A stretch of 64,000 nucleotides of DNA, from contig NZ_JACCBB010000001.1 in NCBI RefSeq assembly GCF_013409345.1, forward strand, positions 1,674,001 through 1,738,000. Reading direction: 5' to 3'. This DNA is from Kineococcus aurantiacus (GTDB lineage Bacteria; Actinomycetota; Actinomycetes; Actinomycetales; Kineococcaceae). Positions 33,832 through 41,756 of this stretch are shown here, one piece after another (position 1 is the stretch's first letter; every line of letters begins with the position of its first letter). The position numbers and the translations under genes were made by a program. The notes under the pieces were generated by a model. That model saw only the letters and a program-made list of their open reading frames with translations, had not been told where the DNA came from and ran no database searches.

Positions 33832-35508
33832 TCAGGCGTCGAGGACGGCGGCGCGGACGGCGGCGGTGACCCGCTCCAGGCGGGAGCGGACGGCGGCGCG
33901 GTCGACGACGAGCTCGACGACCCGCAGCCCGGCCGGGGGCGCGGCGATCGCGGCGGCGGCCTGCGCGCGGGTGGCCGGCCGCGCGTGCGGGACGCCGTAG
34001 GCCGCGCACAGGGCGGCCACGTCCACGCCGTGCGGGGTCGCCACGACCCGCTCGAACGTCGCCCGGTCCACCGCCGAGGCGTGCTCGAGGGTCTCGAAGA
34101 TCCCGCCGCCGTCGTCGTTGACCAGCACGACCGTCAGGTCCGCGCGGGTCTCCCCCGGCACCGGCAGCAGCGCGTTCGCGTCGTGCAGGAAGGCCAGGTC
34201 CCCCACGAGCACGCGCGCGGACCCCAGCCCCAGCGCGACGCCCTCGGCCGTGGCGAGGGTCCCGTCGATCCCGGCGAGGCCGCGGTTCGACACGCCCCGC
34301 ACGCCCAGCGGCCGCCCGGCCAGGTCGACGTCGCGCACGGCGTTGCTGGCCGCCACGACGAGGGCGGACCCGTCCGCCGCGCAGGCCTGCACGACCTCCC
34401 GGGCCGCCCACGGCCCCGCGAGCGCGTCCTCGTCGTCCAGGACGGCGTCGACGGCGTCGGCGGCGAGCTTGGCCGCGCGGTCCCAGCGGGCGGCCAGCTC
34501 CTGCTCGGCCTCACCGGCCGGGTCCTCCACCGCGACGGCCGGCACGACCCGGGCGGCGCGGAACCCCGCGTCGGGCCACCTGCCGGTCGCGCTGACGACG
34601 ACGAGCTCGACGTCGTCGCGGGCCAGCAGCCGCGTCACGGGCCGCGACAGCGTGGGGTGCCCGAAGAGGACGACGCGGTCGACGTCGCCCAGCGGCCCGT
34701 GGGCGTCGACGGCGTCCAGCAGCAGGCGGTACGGGCCGACGGCGCGCTCACCGCCGCGGGCGCCCGAGCTCGGCTCGGCCAGCAGCGGCCAGCCGGCCTG
34801 CTCGGCCAGCTCCTGCGCGGCGCGGCCGGTCGCGGGGTCGGGGGCGTCCCCGGCCAGCACGAGGGTGCGGGGCCCGCGGGGCAGCAGCACCGGCTGCGGG
34901 GCCGGGCTCGCCGTCACCTCGGTGAGCCCGACCGCGGACGGGGCGAACACGTCCGGCGAGGGCGTCAGCGGGTCGGCGAACCCGACGTCCAGGTGGACCG
35001 GGCCCGGCCCCTGCCCGCGCAGCCCGCGCGCGGCGGCGACCGCGCGGGAGACGACCGACCGCCAGGCCGGGGCCTGCGCGCGGGGGTCGACCGGGGCGGG
35101 CAGGTCGGCGCTGAACCGGACCGAGGGCAGGAACGTGCGGGCCTGGGCGTCGGCGGTCTGGCTGGCGCCGGACCCGCGCAGCTCGTGCGGGCGGTCGGCG
35201 GACAGCACGACGAGCGGGACCCCCGCGTGGTGGGCCTCCAGGACCGCGGGGTGCAGGTTGGCGACCGCGGTGCCGCTGGTCGTCACGACGGCGACGAGCT
35301 CACCGGCCCGCGCCAGGCCCAGGGCCAGGAACCCGGCGGAGCGCTCGTCGACGCGCACGTGCAGCCGCAGCCGGCCCGCGTCGGCGGCCCGGGCGGCCGC
35401 GTAGGCCAGCGGCGCGCTGCGGGAACCGGGGCTGAGCACGAGGTGTCGCAGGCCGAGCCGGACGAGGGCGTCGACGAGGACCGTCGCGAAGGCGGTCGAG
35501 TGGTTCAC
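33832..35508 (-). CDS. menD: SEPHCHC synthase (MenD)
   Basis: Thiamine diphosphate enzyme joining isochorismate and 2-oxoglutarate in menaquinone synthesis; 558 residues, normal length. The MenD N-terminal marks LVLSPGSRSAPLAYAA and VDERSAGFLALGLAR, then TSGTAVANLHPAVLEA, and the diphosphate-binding region GDLAFLHDANALL with VLVNDDGGGIFETLE are present. GTG 35508 has CACCAT (35515-35520) 6 nt before it. The gene is divergent from a MenI-like thioesterase gene; a repeat array follows its stop. Confidence 0.95.
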   Translation of the reverse strand: MNHSTAFATVLVDALVRLGLRHLVLSPGSRSAPLAYAAARAADAGRLRLHVRVDERSAGFLALGLARAGELVAVVTTSGTAVANLHPAVLEAHHAGVPLVVLSADRPHELRGSGASQTADAQARTFLPSVRFSADLPAPVDPRAQAPAWRSVVSRAVAAARGLRGQGPGPVHLDVGFADPLTPSPDVFAPSAVGLTEVTASPAPQPVLLPRGPRTLVLAGDAPDPATGRAAQELAEQAGWPLLAEPSSGARGGERAVGPYRLLLDAVDAHGPLGDVDRVVLFGHPTLSRPVTRLLARDDVELVVVSATGRWPDAGFRAARVVPAVAVEDPAGEAEQELAARWDRAAKLAADAVDAVLDDEDALAGPWAAREVVQACAADGSALVVAASNAVRDVDLAGRPLGVRGVSNRGLAGIDGTLATAEGVALGLGSARVLVGDLAFLHDANALLPVPGETRADLTVVLVNDDGGGIFETLEHASAVDRATFERVVATPHGVDVAALCAAYGVPHARPATRAQAAAAIAAPPAGLRVVELVVDRAAVRSRLERVTAAVRAAVLDA

Positions 35509-35533
35509 CCCTCCATGGTGCGCCCCCGGCGGT

Positions 35534-35548
35534 GTGGCAACCTGCCAC
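35534..35548. promoter_or_regulatory. Palindrome in the menD/menI divergent promoter
   Basis: Inverted repeat GTGGCA-ACC-TGCCAC in the 41-bp gap between the divergent menD and menI starts, overlapping the CAACCT -10-like box of menI (35538-35543). It could be a shared operator. The arms are short, so chance is possible. Confidence 0.4.
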
Positions 35549-35549
35549 G

Positions 35550-35969
35550 GTGACGCAGCCGACGCCCTCGATGGACGAGATCCTCGCCACCTTCGGCTCC
35601 GGGACGCTCGTCGAGCGCATGGGCATCGAGTTCGTGGAGATCAGCGCCGCGCGGGTCGTGGGCACGATGCCCGTGGAGGGCAACACGCAGGTCGCGGGCT
35701 TCCTGCACGGCGGGGCGAGCTGCGTGCTGGCCGAGACCCTGGGGTCGGTGGGCGCGCTCCTGCACGTGTGGCCCGGCGGGCTGGCGCTGGGGACGGACAT
35801 CAACGCCACCCACCACCGGTCGGTGCGCTCGGGCACCGTGACGGGCGTCGCGACGGCCGTCGCGCTGGGCCGGACCCTGACGAGCCACGAGGTCGTCATC
35901 TCCGACGAGGAGGGCCGGCGGCTGTGCACCGCGCGGATCACGAACTACGTGCGGGCGGCGCAGCCCTGA
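35550..35969 (+). CDS. menI: Hot-dog thioesterase, probable DHNA-CoA hydrolase
   Basis: PaaI/YdiI-type thioesterase of 139 residues. The pattern GFLHGGASCVLAETLGSVGALL followed by LGTDINATHHRSVRSGTVTG closely follows E. coli YdiI (MenI), with the catalytic Glu in VLAETLG. Lying divergent to menD inside the men region, it probably hydrolyses 1,4-dihydroxy-2-naphthoyl-CoA. GTG 35550 has CAACCT 6 nt upstream; GTG 35532 and ATG 35571 are alternatives. Its last 32 bases overlap the convergent araC gene. Confidence 0.82.
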   Translation: MTQPTPSMDEILATFGSGTLVERMGIEFVEISAARVVGTMPVEGNTQVAGFLHGGASCVLAETLGSVGALLHVWPGGLALGTDINATHHRSVRSGTVTGVATAVALGRTLTSHEVVISDEEGRRLCTARITNYVRAAQP

Positions 35970-36975
35970 CCCCCGCGCCCGCCGGGGCGCCCACCGGGGT
36001 CGTGGTCGGGGTCGTGGTCGGGGTCGTGGTCGGGGTCGTGGTCGCCGCGCGCCGGAACTCGCTCGGGCTCAGGCCGCGGACGCGCTTGAACGCCGCGCTG
36101 AAGCCGAAGGGGTCGGCGTACCCCACGCTCCGGGCGACCTCGGCGACGGTCGCGGCGGGGCGCTCGGCGAGCAGGTCCGCGGCCAGGGTCATCCGCCAGC
36201 GGGTGAGGTAGGTCAGCGGCGGCTCGCCCACCAGGTCGCTGAACCGCTTGGCCAGCGTGGCGCGCGAGACCCCGGCGCGCCGGGCCAGCCCGGCGACCGT
36301 CCAGGCCGTCGCGGGCTCGGTGTGCAGCAGCCGCAGCGCCGCACCGGCGACCGGGTCGTGCTGCGCCGCCCACCACGCCGGGGCCTGCCCGGCGCTGCGG
36401 TCGAAGAACTCGCGCAGGGTGCAGACCAGCAGCCAGTCGAGCAGGCGGTCCAGGACGACCTGCTGCCCGGGGGCGTCGACGGCGACCTCGGCGGCGAGGT
36501 GGTCCAGCACGGGGTCCGCCGTGCCCCCGGCGTCCACGCGCAGGACGGGGGGCAGCGCGTCGAGCAGCCGCCGGCTGATCTCGCCGCGCACCGGGTAGGC
36601 GCCGACGACGAACGTCGTGGCCCCCGCCCGCTCCCGGCCGGGGCGGCCCGGGTCGTACCAGCCCAGGCGGTACCGGGTGCCGCCCTGCTCGGGGGTCGCG
36701 CACTCCACGCCGCAGTCCACGGGCTCGGCCGCGGTCCCGACCTCGTCGACGAAGGCGAAGGTCCCCGGGCCGCGCACGAGCGCGGTGTCGTGGGTGTCCA
36801 GCCGGACCGGGGAGCCGTGCTCGGGCACGACCCACCCCGCCCCGCGCACGACGGTGCACAGGGTCAGCGGCGCCCCGTCGACGAAGCGCAGCGACCACGG
36901 CGGGGTCAGGGTCGTGCTGCCGAACAGCGAGCCGTGGGCCCGCACGCCGCGGAGCAGGTCGCTGAACGGGTCCAC
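35938..36975 (-). CDS. AraC-family regulator with cupin_6 domain
   Basis: 345-residue regulator. The N-terminal cupin_6 ligand domain starts VDPFSDLLRGVRAHGSLFG, and the C-terminal double HTH has WTVAGLARRAGVSRATLAKRF and VAEVARSVGYADPFGFSAAFKR with SPSEFRR. A low-complexity TTTP repeat tail follows. GTG 36975 has a perfect TAATGT -10 box (36983-36988) 7 nt before it, so a leaderless message is likely. It is divergent from a quinone reductase-like gene that it probably controls. Confidence 0.85.
   Translation of the reverse strand: MDPFSDLLRGVRAHGSLFGSTTLTPPWSLRFVDGAPLTLCTVVRGAGWVVPEHGSPVRLDTHDTALVRGPGTFAFVDEVGTAAEPVDCGVECATPEQGGTRYRLGWYDPGRPGRERAGATTFVVGAYPVRGEISRRLLDALPPVLRVDAGGTADPVLDHLAAEVAVDAPGQQVVLDRLLDWLLVCTLREFFDRSAGQAPAWWAAQHDPVAGAALRLLHTEPATAWTVAGLARRAGVSRATLAKRFSDLVGEPPLTYLTRWRMTLAADLLAERPAATVAEVARSVGYADPFGFSAAFKRVRGLSPSEFRRAATTTPTTTPTTTPTTTPVGAPAGAGVRAAPPARSS
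35996..36043. repeat. Four perfect 12-bp tandem repeats in araC 3' end
   Basis: GGGGTCGTGGTC occurs four times without change (35996, 36008, 36020 and 36032). On the minus strand it codes for four TTTP blocks in the C-terminal tail of the AraC regulator, after the DNA-binding domain. Copy number is likely to vary between strains without loss of frame. Confidence 0.9.
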
Positions 36976-37000
36976 CCGCGCCACATTAGACGATCGCCGA

Positions 37001-37078
37001 GGTTGAGCGGACCTCAACCCATGGTTCCGTCCAGAGGAGCGGCGTTGGATGGGGACGTCCGGGAACCCCGGACGTCCC
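37001..37078. promoter_or_regulatory. Two palindromes in the araC/quinone reductase promoter region
   Basis: GGTTGAG-N5-CTCAACC at 37001-37019, and a longer repeat with 12-bp arms GGGACGTCCGGG/CCCGGACGTCCC and a 3-nt spacer at 37052-37078. Both lie in the 125-bp divergent gap between araC (start 36975) and the flavodoxin-fold gene (start 37101). They are candidates for regulator sites; the second could also form a hairpin in the leader of the rightward message. Confidence 0.5.
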
Positions 37079-37100
37079 GACGAGCACGAACGGAGCCCCC

Positions 37101-37928
37101 GTGACGACCGCCCACCCCCCGACCCCGGGGACGGCCCTGTGGGTGCACGCGCACCCCAGCCGGTCCTCCCTCAACGGCCGCCTCTTCCGCGAGGGGGTGC
37201 GCGCCCTGTCCGCCGACCGCGAGGTGGTGACCTCGGACCTGTACGCCCAGGGGTTCGACCCCGTCCTGGACCCCCGCGCCCTGTCCGGCGGGTCCCCCGG
37301 GGCGGCCCCCGGGGAGCGCACCGGCGGACCCGCCGGGCTCGCCGACCTCCTCGGCGACGCGCACGCCCGGGGCCGGCTGCCCGCGGACGTCGTCGGCGAG
37401 CAGGCGAAGCTGGCCCGCGCCGAACTGCTCGTCCTGCAGTTCCCCCTGTGGTGGTACGGGCCGCCGGCGATCCTCAAGGGCTGGTTCGACCGGGTCCTGA
37501 CCGCCGGGTTCGCCTTCGGCGACCTCGACCCCGAGCTGGGCGTCCCGCGCCGCTACGGCGACGGCGGCCTGGCCGGGCGCCGGGCGCTCGTCGTGGTGAC
37601 GGCCGGGGAGGACGCGGGCTCGATCGGCCCGCGCGGCGTCAGCGGGGACCTGGAGTCCCTGCTGTTCCCCCTGACCCACGGCGTCCTCTGGTACGTCGGC
37701 GTCGAGCCCCTCGACCTGCACGTGGTCCACGACGCCGACGCGCTGGGGGCCGCGGGGGTCGAGCGCGAGGTGGAGCGCCTGGCGCGCAGGCTGCGCACCC
37801 TGGACGCCGAGCCGGGCCGCCCCTACCGCCGCCTGCGCGACGGCGACTACCGGGACACCCGCGCCCTGCGCGCCGACCTCCTGCCCGGGCGCACCGACCT
37901 GGGCATCCACCGGCTGCCCGCCGGCTGA
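37101..37928 (+). CDS. NAD(P)H dehydrogenase (quinone), flavodoxin fold
   Basis: 275-residue flavodoxin-like oxidoreductase of the NQO/MdaB group, probably reducing quinones or electrophiles by two electrons. Visible are ALWVHAHPSRSSLNGRLF at the FMN phosphate site, the characteristic VLQFPLWWYGPPAILKGWFDRVLTAGFAF region (read as two blocks) and LVVVTAGEDAGS. GTG 37101 has a weak ACGGAG site. It is paired divergently with an AraC regulator, a common stress-response arrangement. Confidence 0.82.
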   Translation: MTTAHPPTPGTALWVHAHPSRSSLNGRLFREGVRALSADREVVTSDLYAQGFDPVLDPRALSGGSPGAAPGERTGGPAGLADLLGDAHARGRLPADVVGEQAKLARAELLVLQFPLWWYGPPAILKGWFDRVLTAGFAFGDLDPELGVPRRYGDGGLAGRRALVVVTAGEDAGSIGPRGVSGDLESLLFPLTHGVLWYVGVEPLDLHVVHDADALGAAGVEREVERLARRLRTLDAEPGRPYRRLRDGDYRDTRALRADLLPGRTDLGIHRLPAG

Positions 37929-37938
37929 GGCCCGTGGT

Positions 37939-39114
37939 TCACCGCAGCCGGCGGAACGTGGCGCGGATGTCGTCGACGAGCAGCCCGGGTTGCTCCAGCA
38001 GCGCGAAGTGGCCGCCGCGGGCGACCTCGTTGAAGTGCACGAGGTTCCGGTAGCGGCGTTCGGCCCACCGCCGGGACCGGCGGACGTACTCGCCCGGCAT
38101 GACGCTGAGCCCGACCGGGACGGTGAGGGGTTCGTCGAGGGTCCCGGGGGTGGCCCAGCCCGTCCGGGCGCTCTCCCAGTACAGCCGGGCGGCGGAGGCG
38201 CCGGTGTTCGGCAGCCAGTGGAGCATCACGTCGTCGAGGACCTCGTCGAGGCTGAACAGCGCCTCGACGTCCCCGTGCTCGTCGTGGGAACCCCCGACGT
38301 CCTGGAACATCGCGTAGATCCAGGCCGCCAGGCCGACCGGGGAGTCGGCCAGGGAGTAGCCGATGGTCTGCGGCCGGGTCGCCATCTGCTGCGAGTACGC
38401 CGACAGCTCCCGCCAGTAGTGGCCGGTCTCCTCCAGCATCCGCCGCTCCTCGGCGGTGGCGGCGCGCACCTCCTCCTCGCTGGGCGTGAACAGGGCCATG
38501 TTCAGGTGGACGCCGGCCAGCCCGATCGGGGTGGTGGCCTGCAGGGCGGCGAGCTCGGCGGTGACGGAGGCGCCGAGGTCGCCGCCCTGGGCGAACCACC
38601 TCGCGTACCCGAGGCGCTCCATGAGGACGGCCCACGCCCGCGCGGTGCGCTGCACGTTCCAGCCGGTCGCGGCCGGTTTCCCGGAGAACCCGAAACCGGG
38701 CAGGCTCGGGACGACGACGTGGAAGGCGTCCTCGGCCGTGCCGCCGTGGGCCAGCGGGTCGGTCAGCGGCCCGACGGCGTGCCGGAACTCCAGGACCGAT
38801 CCCGGCCAGCCGTGCGTCAGGAGCAGCGGGCGCGCGCCGGGGACGGCGGAGCGGACGTGCAGGAAGTGGATCTCCAGGCCGTCGACCGTGGTGGTGCTCT
38901 GGCCCCAGCCGTTGAGCAGCGCCTCGGTCCGGCGCCAGTCGTAGCCGTGCGCCCAGTGCTCGACGAGCGCGCGGACCTTGTCCAGCCGGGGCCCCTGCGA
39001 GGTGTCGGCGACGGTCTCCCGGTCGGGCCAGCGGGTGCTGGTCAGCCGTCGCCGGAGGTCGTCGAGGTCGGCCTGGGGCACGTCGAGGGTGAAGGGCCTG
39101 ATCGCGGTGGTCAC
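37939..39114 (-). CDS. Epoxide hydrolase, EHN family
   Basis: 391-residue alpha/beta hydrolase with the N-terminal EHN domain (residues 5-115: IRPFTLDVPQADLDDLRRRL, DWRRTEALLNGWGQ). The catalytic core has the HGWPGSVLEF oxyanion motif, the nucleophile Asp in QGGDLGASV and the histidine in GGHFALLEQP. It opens epoxides to diols; the natural substrate is unknown. GTG 39114 has AGGAGG 8 nt upstream. It is divergent from marR, and its -35 box (TTGCGT) lies within the MarR operator. Confidence 0.88.
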   Translation of the reverse strand: MTTAIRPFTLDVPQADLDDLRRRLTSTRWPDRETVADTSQGPRLDKVRALVEHWAHGYDWRRTEALLNGWGQSTTTVDGLEIHFLHVRSAVPGARPLLLTHGWPGSVLEFRHAVGPLTDPLAHGGTAEDAFHVVVPSLPGFGFSGKPAATGWNVQRTARAWAVLMERLGYARWFAQGGDLGASVTAELAALQATTPIGLAGVHLNMALFTPSEEEVRAATAEERRMLEETGHYWRELSAYSQQMATRPQTIGYSLADSPVGLAAWIYAMFQDVGGSHDEHGDVEALFSLDEVLDDVMLHWLPNTGASAARLYWESARTGWATPGTLDEPLTVPVGLSVMPGEYVRRSRRWAERRYRNLVHFNEVARGGHFALLEQPGLLVDDIRATFRRLR

Positions 39115-39187
39115 GGGGGTCGCCTCCTGGGCGCGTCGGGGATCGGGGGCGGTGGTCCTCCACCGGCCCCGCGGCCATCTTCACACG

Positions 39188-39226
39188 AGATCGTCTTGAC
39201 GCAAGATGATCTGGAGGACGTACAGT
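39188..39226 (+). promoter_or_regulatory. MarR operator with overlapping divergent promoters
   Basis: Near-perfect palindrome AGATCGTCTTG-ACG-CAAGATGATCT (39188-39212) with one mismatch per 11-bp arm. It contains the marR -35 TTGACG (39196-39201). The marR -10 TACAGT (39221-39226) is 6 nt from its GTG start. On the minus strand TTGCGT within the same palindrome is a -35 for the epoxide hydrolase. One MarR dimer could silence both directions. Confidence 0.8.
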
Positions 39227-39232
39227 TCTGGC

Positions 39233-39790
39233 GTGACGACTCCTCCGGAGGACGCGGCCGCCCCCCCGCCCGAGATCGACTGGGACGCCCAGGGCATCGA
39301 GACCGAGCTCGGCTGGGCCCTGCCGGCCGTCCACCAGGGCTTCTCCCGGTCGGCGACGGGCGCCGTCGCCGACGTGCCCGCCGGCCCGCGCGGGTACCAG
39401 GTGCTCGTGGCGATCACCACCGAGGAACCCTCCTCGCAGCTGGCGCTCGCCCACCGCCTGGGCATCGACAAGACGCAGATGACCTACGTCGTCGACGCCC
39501 TCGAAGCCGCCGGGCTCGTCGAGCGCCGCCCCCACCCCGACGACCGCCGCGTGCGCCAGGTGCTCCCGACCGCGGCGGGCCGGACGCTGCTCACTTCGGC
39601 CCGCGCCGCCCTGCGCGCCGTCGAGGCCGACCTCATGCGCCACCTCAGCGGCAGCGAGCAGACCCAGCTGCGCCGCCTCCTGGCCCGGGTCGCGCTCACG
39701 GCCGGCGACGTCGTGGCCTGCGCCCCCGGCGACCCGGCCACCCCCGGCACCACCCCCGAGACCCCCTCCCCCTCCCGCCGGAAGAAGTGA
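39233..39790 (+). CDS. MarR-family transcriptional regulator
   Basis: 185-residue regulator with a winged helix: QLALAHRLGIDKTQMTYVVDALEAAGLV followed by the wing ERRPHPDDRRVRQVLPTAAG. A Thr/Pro-rich tail ends the protein. The GTG at 39233 lies 6 nt after a TACAGT box, so the message is probably leaderless. It most likely represses itself, the following NmrA-like gene and the divergent epoxide hydrolase through the palindrome at 39188-39212. The inducer may be an electrophile or aromatic compound. Confidence 0.88.
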   Translation: MTTPPEDAAAPPPEIDWDAQGIETELGWALPAVHQGFSRSATGAVADVPAGPRGYQVLVAITTEEPSSQLALAHRLGIDKTQMTYVVDALEAAGLVERRPHPDDRRVRQVLPTAAGRTLLTSARAALRAVEADLMRHLSGSEQTQLRRLLARVALTAGDVVACAPGDPATPGTTPETPSPSRRKK

Positions 39791-39800
39791 GACGCACCCC

Positions 39801-40706
39801 GTGACCAGCACCGTCCTCGTCGCCGGCGCCACCGGCGACCTCGGCCACCGCATCGCCCGCGAGCTCCTGCACCACGACGTGCGCCTGCGCGTCCTCACCC
39901 GCCCCGGCGGCACGGCGACCGGGGCCCTCGACGGCGACCCCCGCGTCGAGGTCGTCACCGCCGCCTACTCCGACCACGCCGCCCTCACCGCGGCCGCCTC
40001 GGGGGCCGACGTGGTCGTCTCCGCCGTCAGCGGCACCCGGCCCGTGGTCGTCGACGCCCAGCGGGCGCTGCTCGCCGCCGCGGTCGCCGCCGGCGTCGGC
40101 CGGTTCGTCCCCTCCGACTACTCCGCCGACTACCGCCGGACCGCCCCGGGGACCAACCGGAACTTCGAGCTGCGCCGCGAGTTCGCCGCCGCCCTCGACG
40201 CCGCCCCGCTGCGGGCGACGTCGGTCCTGAACGGCATGTTCACCGAGCTGCTCACCGGCCAGGCGCCGATGGTCCTCTTCGGGCGCCGCCGGGTCCTGTT
40301 CTGGTCCTCCGCCGACCAGGTGCTCGACTTCACCACCAAGGACGACGTCGCCCGCGTCACCGCCCGCGTCGCCCTCGACCCCGCCGCCCCGCGGGTCGTC
40401 GAGGTCGCGGGCGACCGGGTCACCGCCCGCGACGTCGCCCGCACGCTGACGGAGCTGACGGGGACCCCCTTCCGGCTGCAGTGGGCCGGCACCGCCGGGA
40501 CCCTCTCGCTCGCCGGACGCGTCGGGCGCCTCCTGGCGAAGGACCGCGAGGAGACGTTCCCGGCCTGGCAGGGCATGCAGTACTTCGCGGACATGTTCAG
40601 CGGCCGGGCGCAGCTGCACCACGTCGACGGCGACCGCTACGGCCCCCACCGCTGGACGAGCGTGCGCGACGTCCTCGCCCAGCACCTCGGGCGGGGCGGC
40701 GCGTAG
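39801..40706 (+). CDS. NmrA/atypical SDR family NAD(P)-binding protein
   Basis: 301-residue Rossmann protein with VLVAGATGDLGHRIAREL at the N-terminus, ADVVVSAVSGTRPVVVDAQ, and a Tyr-containing SDYSADYRR segment in place of the classical SDR YxxxK. Such proteins are NAD(P)H sensors or isoflavone reductase-like enzymes. It starts 10 nt after marR and should be co-regulated with it. No substrate can be assigned. Confidence 0.78.
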   Translation: MTSTVLVAGATGDLGHRIARELLHHDVRLRVLTRPGGTATGALDGDPRVEVVTAAYSDHAALTAAASGADVVVSAVSGTRPVVVDAQRALLAAAVAAGVGRFVPSDYSADYRRTAPGTNRNFELRREFAAALDAAPLRATSVLNGMFTELLTGQAPMVLFGRRRVLFWSSADQVLDFTTKDDVARVTARVALDPAAPRVVEVAGDRVTARDVARTLTELTGTPFRLQWAGTAGTLSLAGRVGRLLAKDREETFPAWQGMQYFADMFSGRAQLHHVDGDRYGPHRWTSVRDVLAQHLGRGGA

Positions 40707-40734
40707 CCCCGGGCACCGGGCGCTCCGGGCGCGG

Positions 40735-41730
40735 TCAGGTCAGGTGCGCGTGCGCGGCCGCGATCCGCTCGCGCCACCAGGCCTGCCGCTCCTGCGGTGC
40801 GGCCCACCGCTCCAGCAGTCCCGGGTCGGCGGCCACGGCCCCCACGGGCAGCGAACCCCCCACGGGCAGCAGCGGGTCGGTGACCACGTCGGCGGCCAGC
40901 AGCGCCGCGGTCCCCAGCCCGCACGCGAACGGCAGGTCCGGCAGGGCCGCCGCGAGCGCCGTCCCGGCCGCGATGCCGACGCTGGTGTCGAGCGCGGACG
41001 ACACGACGACGGGCAGCCCGCAGCCGCGGGCGACCTCCAGCGCCCGCCGCACCCCGGACAGGGGCGCGACCTTGAGGACGACGACGTCGGCGGCCTCCAG
41101 CCCGGCGACGCGCAGCGGGTCCTCGGCCTTGCGGACGCTCTCGTCGGCGGCGAGCCGCACGGGGGTGCCGGCGGCGGCCAGGCGGCGGCGCAGCGCGGCC
41201 ATCTCCTCCAGCGTGGCGCACGGCTGCTCGGCGTACTCCAGACCGGACGGGGCGAGCTCGGTGAGGGCCCGCTCGGCCTGGTCGAGGTCCCACCCGGCGT
41301 TGGCGTCGACGCGGACCCTCCCGTCCGGGCCCAGGGCCTCGCGGACGGCGGCCACCCGGGCGACGTCCTCGCGCAGCCGGGTCGCGAAGTCGGCGCCGGC
41401 TTCGGCGACCTTCACCTTGGCGGTGCGGCAGCCGGGGAAACCGGCGAGGACGTCGGGGACGTCGGCGGCCGCGACGGCGGGCACGGTGGCGTTGACCTCG
41501 ACCCGCTCGCGCCGCGGCGCCGGGAACCCCTCCCAGGCGGCCTCCACCCCGGCCGCGAGCCAGCGCGCCGACTCCGCGGGCCCGTACTCCAGGAACGGCG
41601 CGAACTCCCCCCAGCCCGCGGGGCCCTCGAGCAGGACCGCCTCCCGCTCGAGGATGCCGCGGAACCGGCGGCGCAGCGGGAGGCGGACGACGTGGGCGGC
41701 GGCGAGGAGGTCGTCGAGCGGGGGCAGCAC
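40735..41730 (-). CDS. menC: o-Succinylbenzoate synthase
   Basis: Enolase-superfamily dehydratase of menaquinone synthesis, 331 residues. Catalytic marks are the KVKV lysine pair, metal ligands in RVDANAGWD, YAEQPC and LAADES, and the second lysine in VVVLKVAPLSG. A dipeptide epimerase would look similar, but menB, menD and menE are close by. GTG 41730 has GATGCT (41737-41742) 6 nt upstream, a leaderless pattern. Confidence 0.88.
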   Translation of the reverse strand: MLPPLDDLLAAAHVVRLPLRRRFRGILEREAVLLEGPAGWGEFAPFLEYGPAESARWLAAGVEAAWEGFPAPRRERVEVNATVPAVAAADVPDVLAGFPGCRTAKVKVAEAGADFATRLREDVARVAAVREALGPDGRVRVDANAGWDLDQAERALTELAPSGLEYAEQPCATLEEMAALRRRLAAAGTPVRLAADESVRKAEDPLRVAGLEAADVVVLKVAPLSGVRRALEVARGCGLPVVVSSALDTSVGIAAGTALAAALPDLPFACGLGTAALLAADVVTDPLLPVGGSLPVGAVAADPGLLERWAAPQERQAWWRERIAAAHAHLT

Positions 41731-41756
41731 GGCCCCAGCATCGCCGACGGGACCCC

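Noticed and set aside
40735-41730. Dipeptide epimerase or muconate cycloisomerase instead of MenC
   Set aside because: The same fold residues are shared, but the neighbouring men genes and the absence of peptide or aromatic catabolic genes favour MenC.
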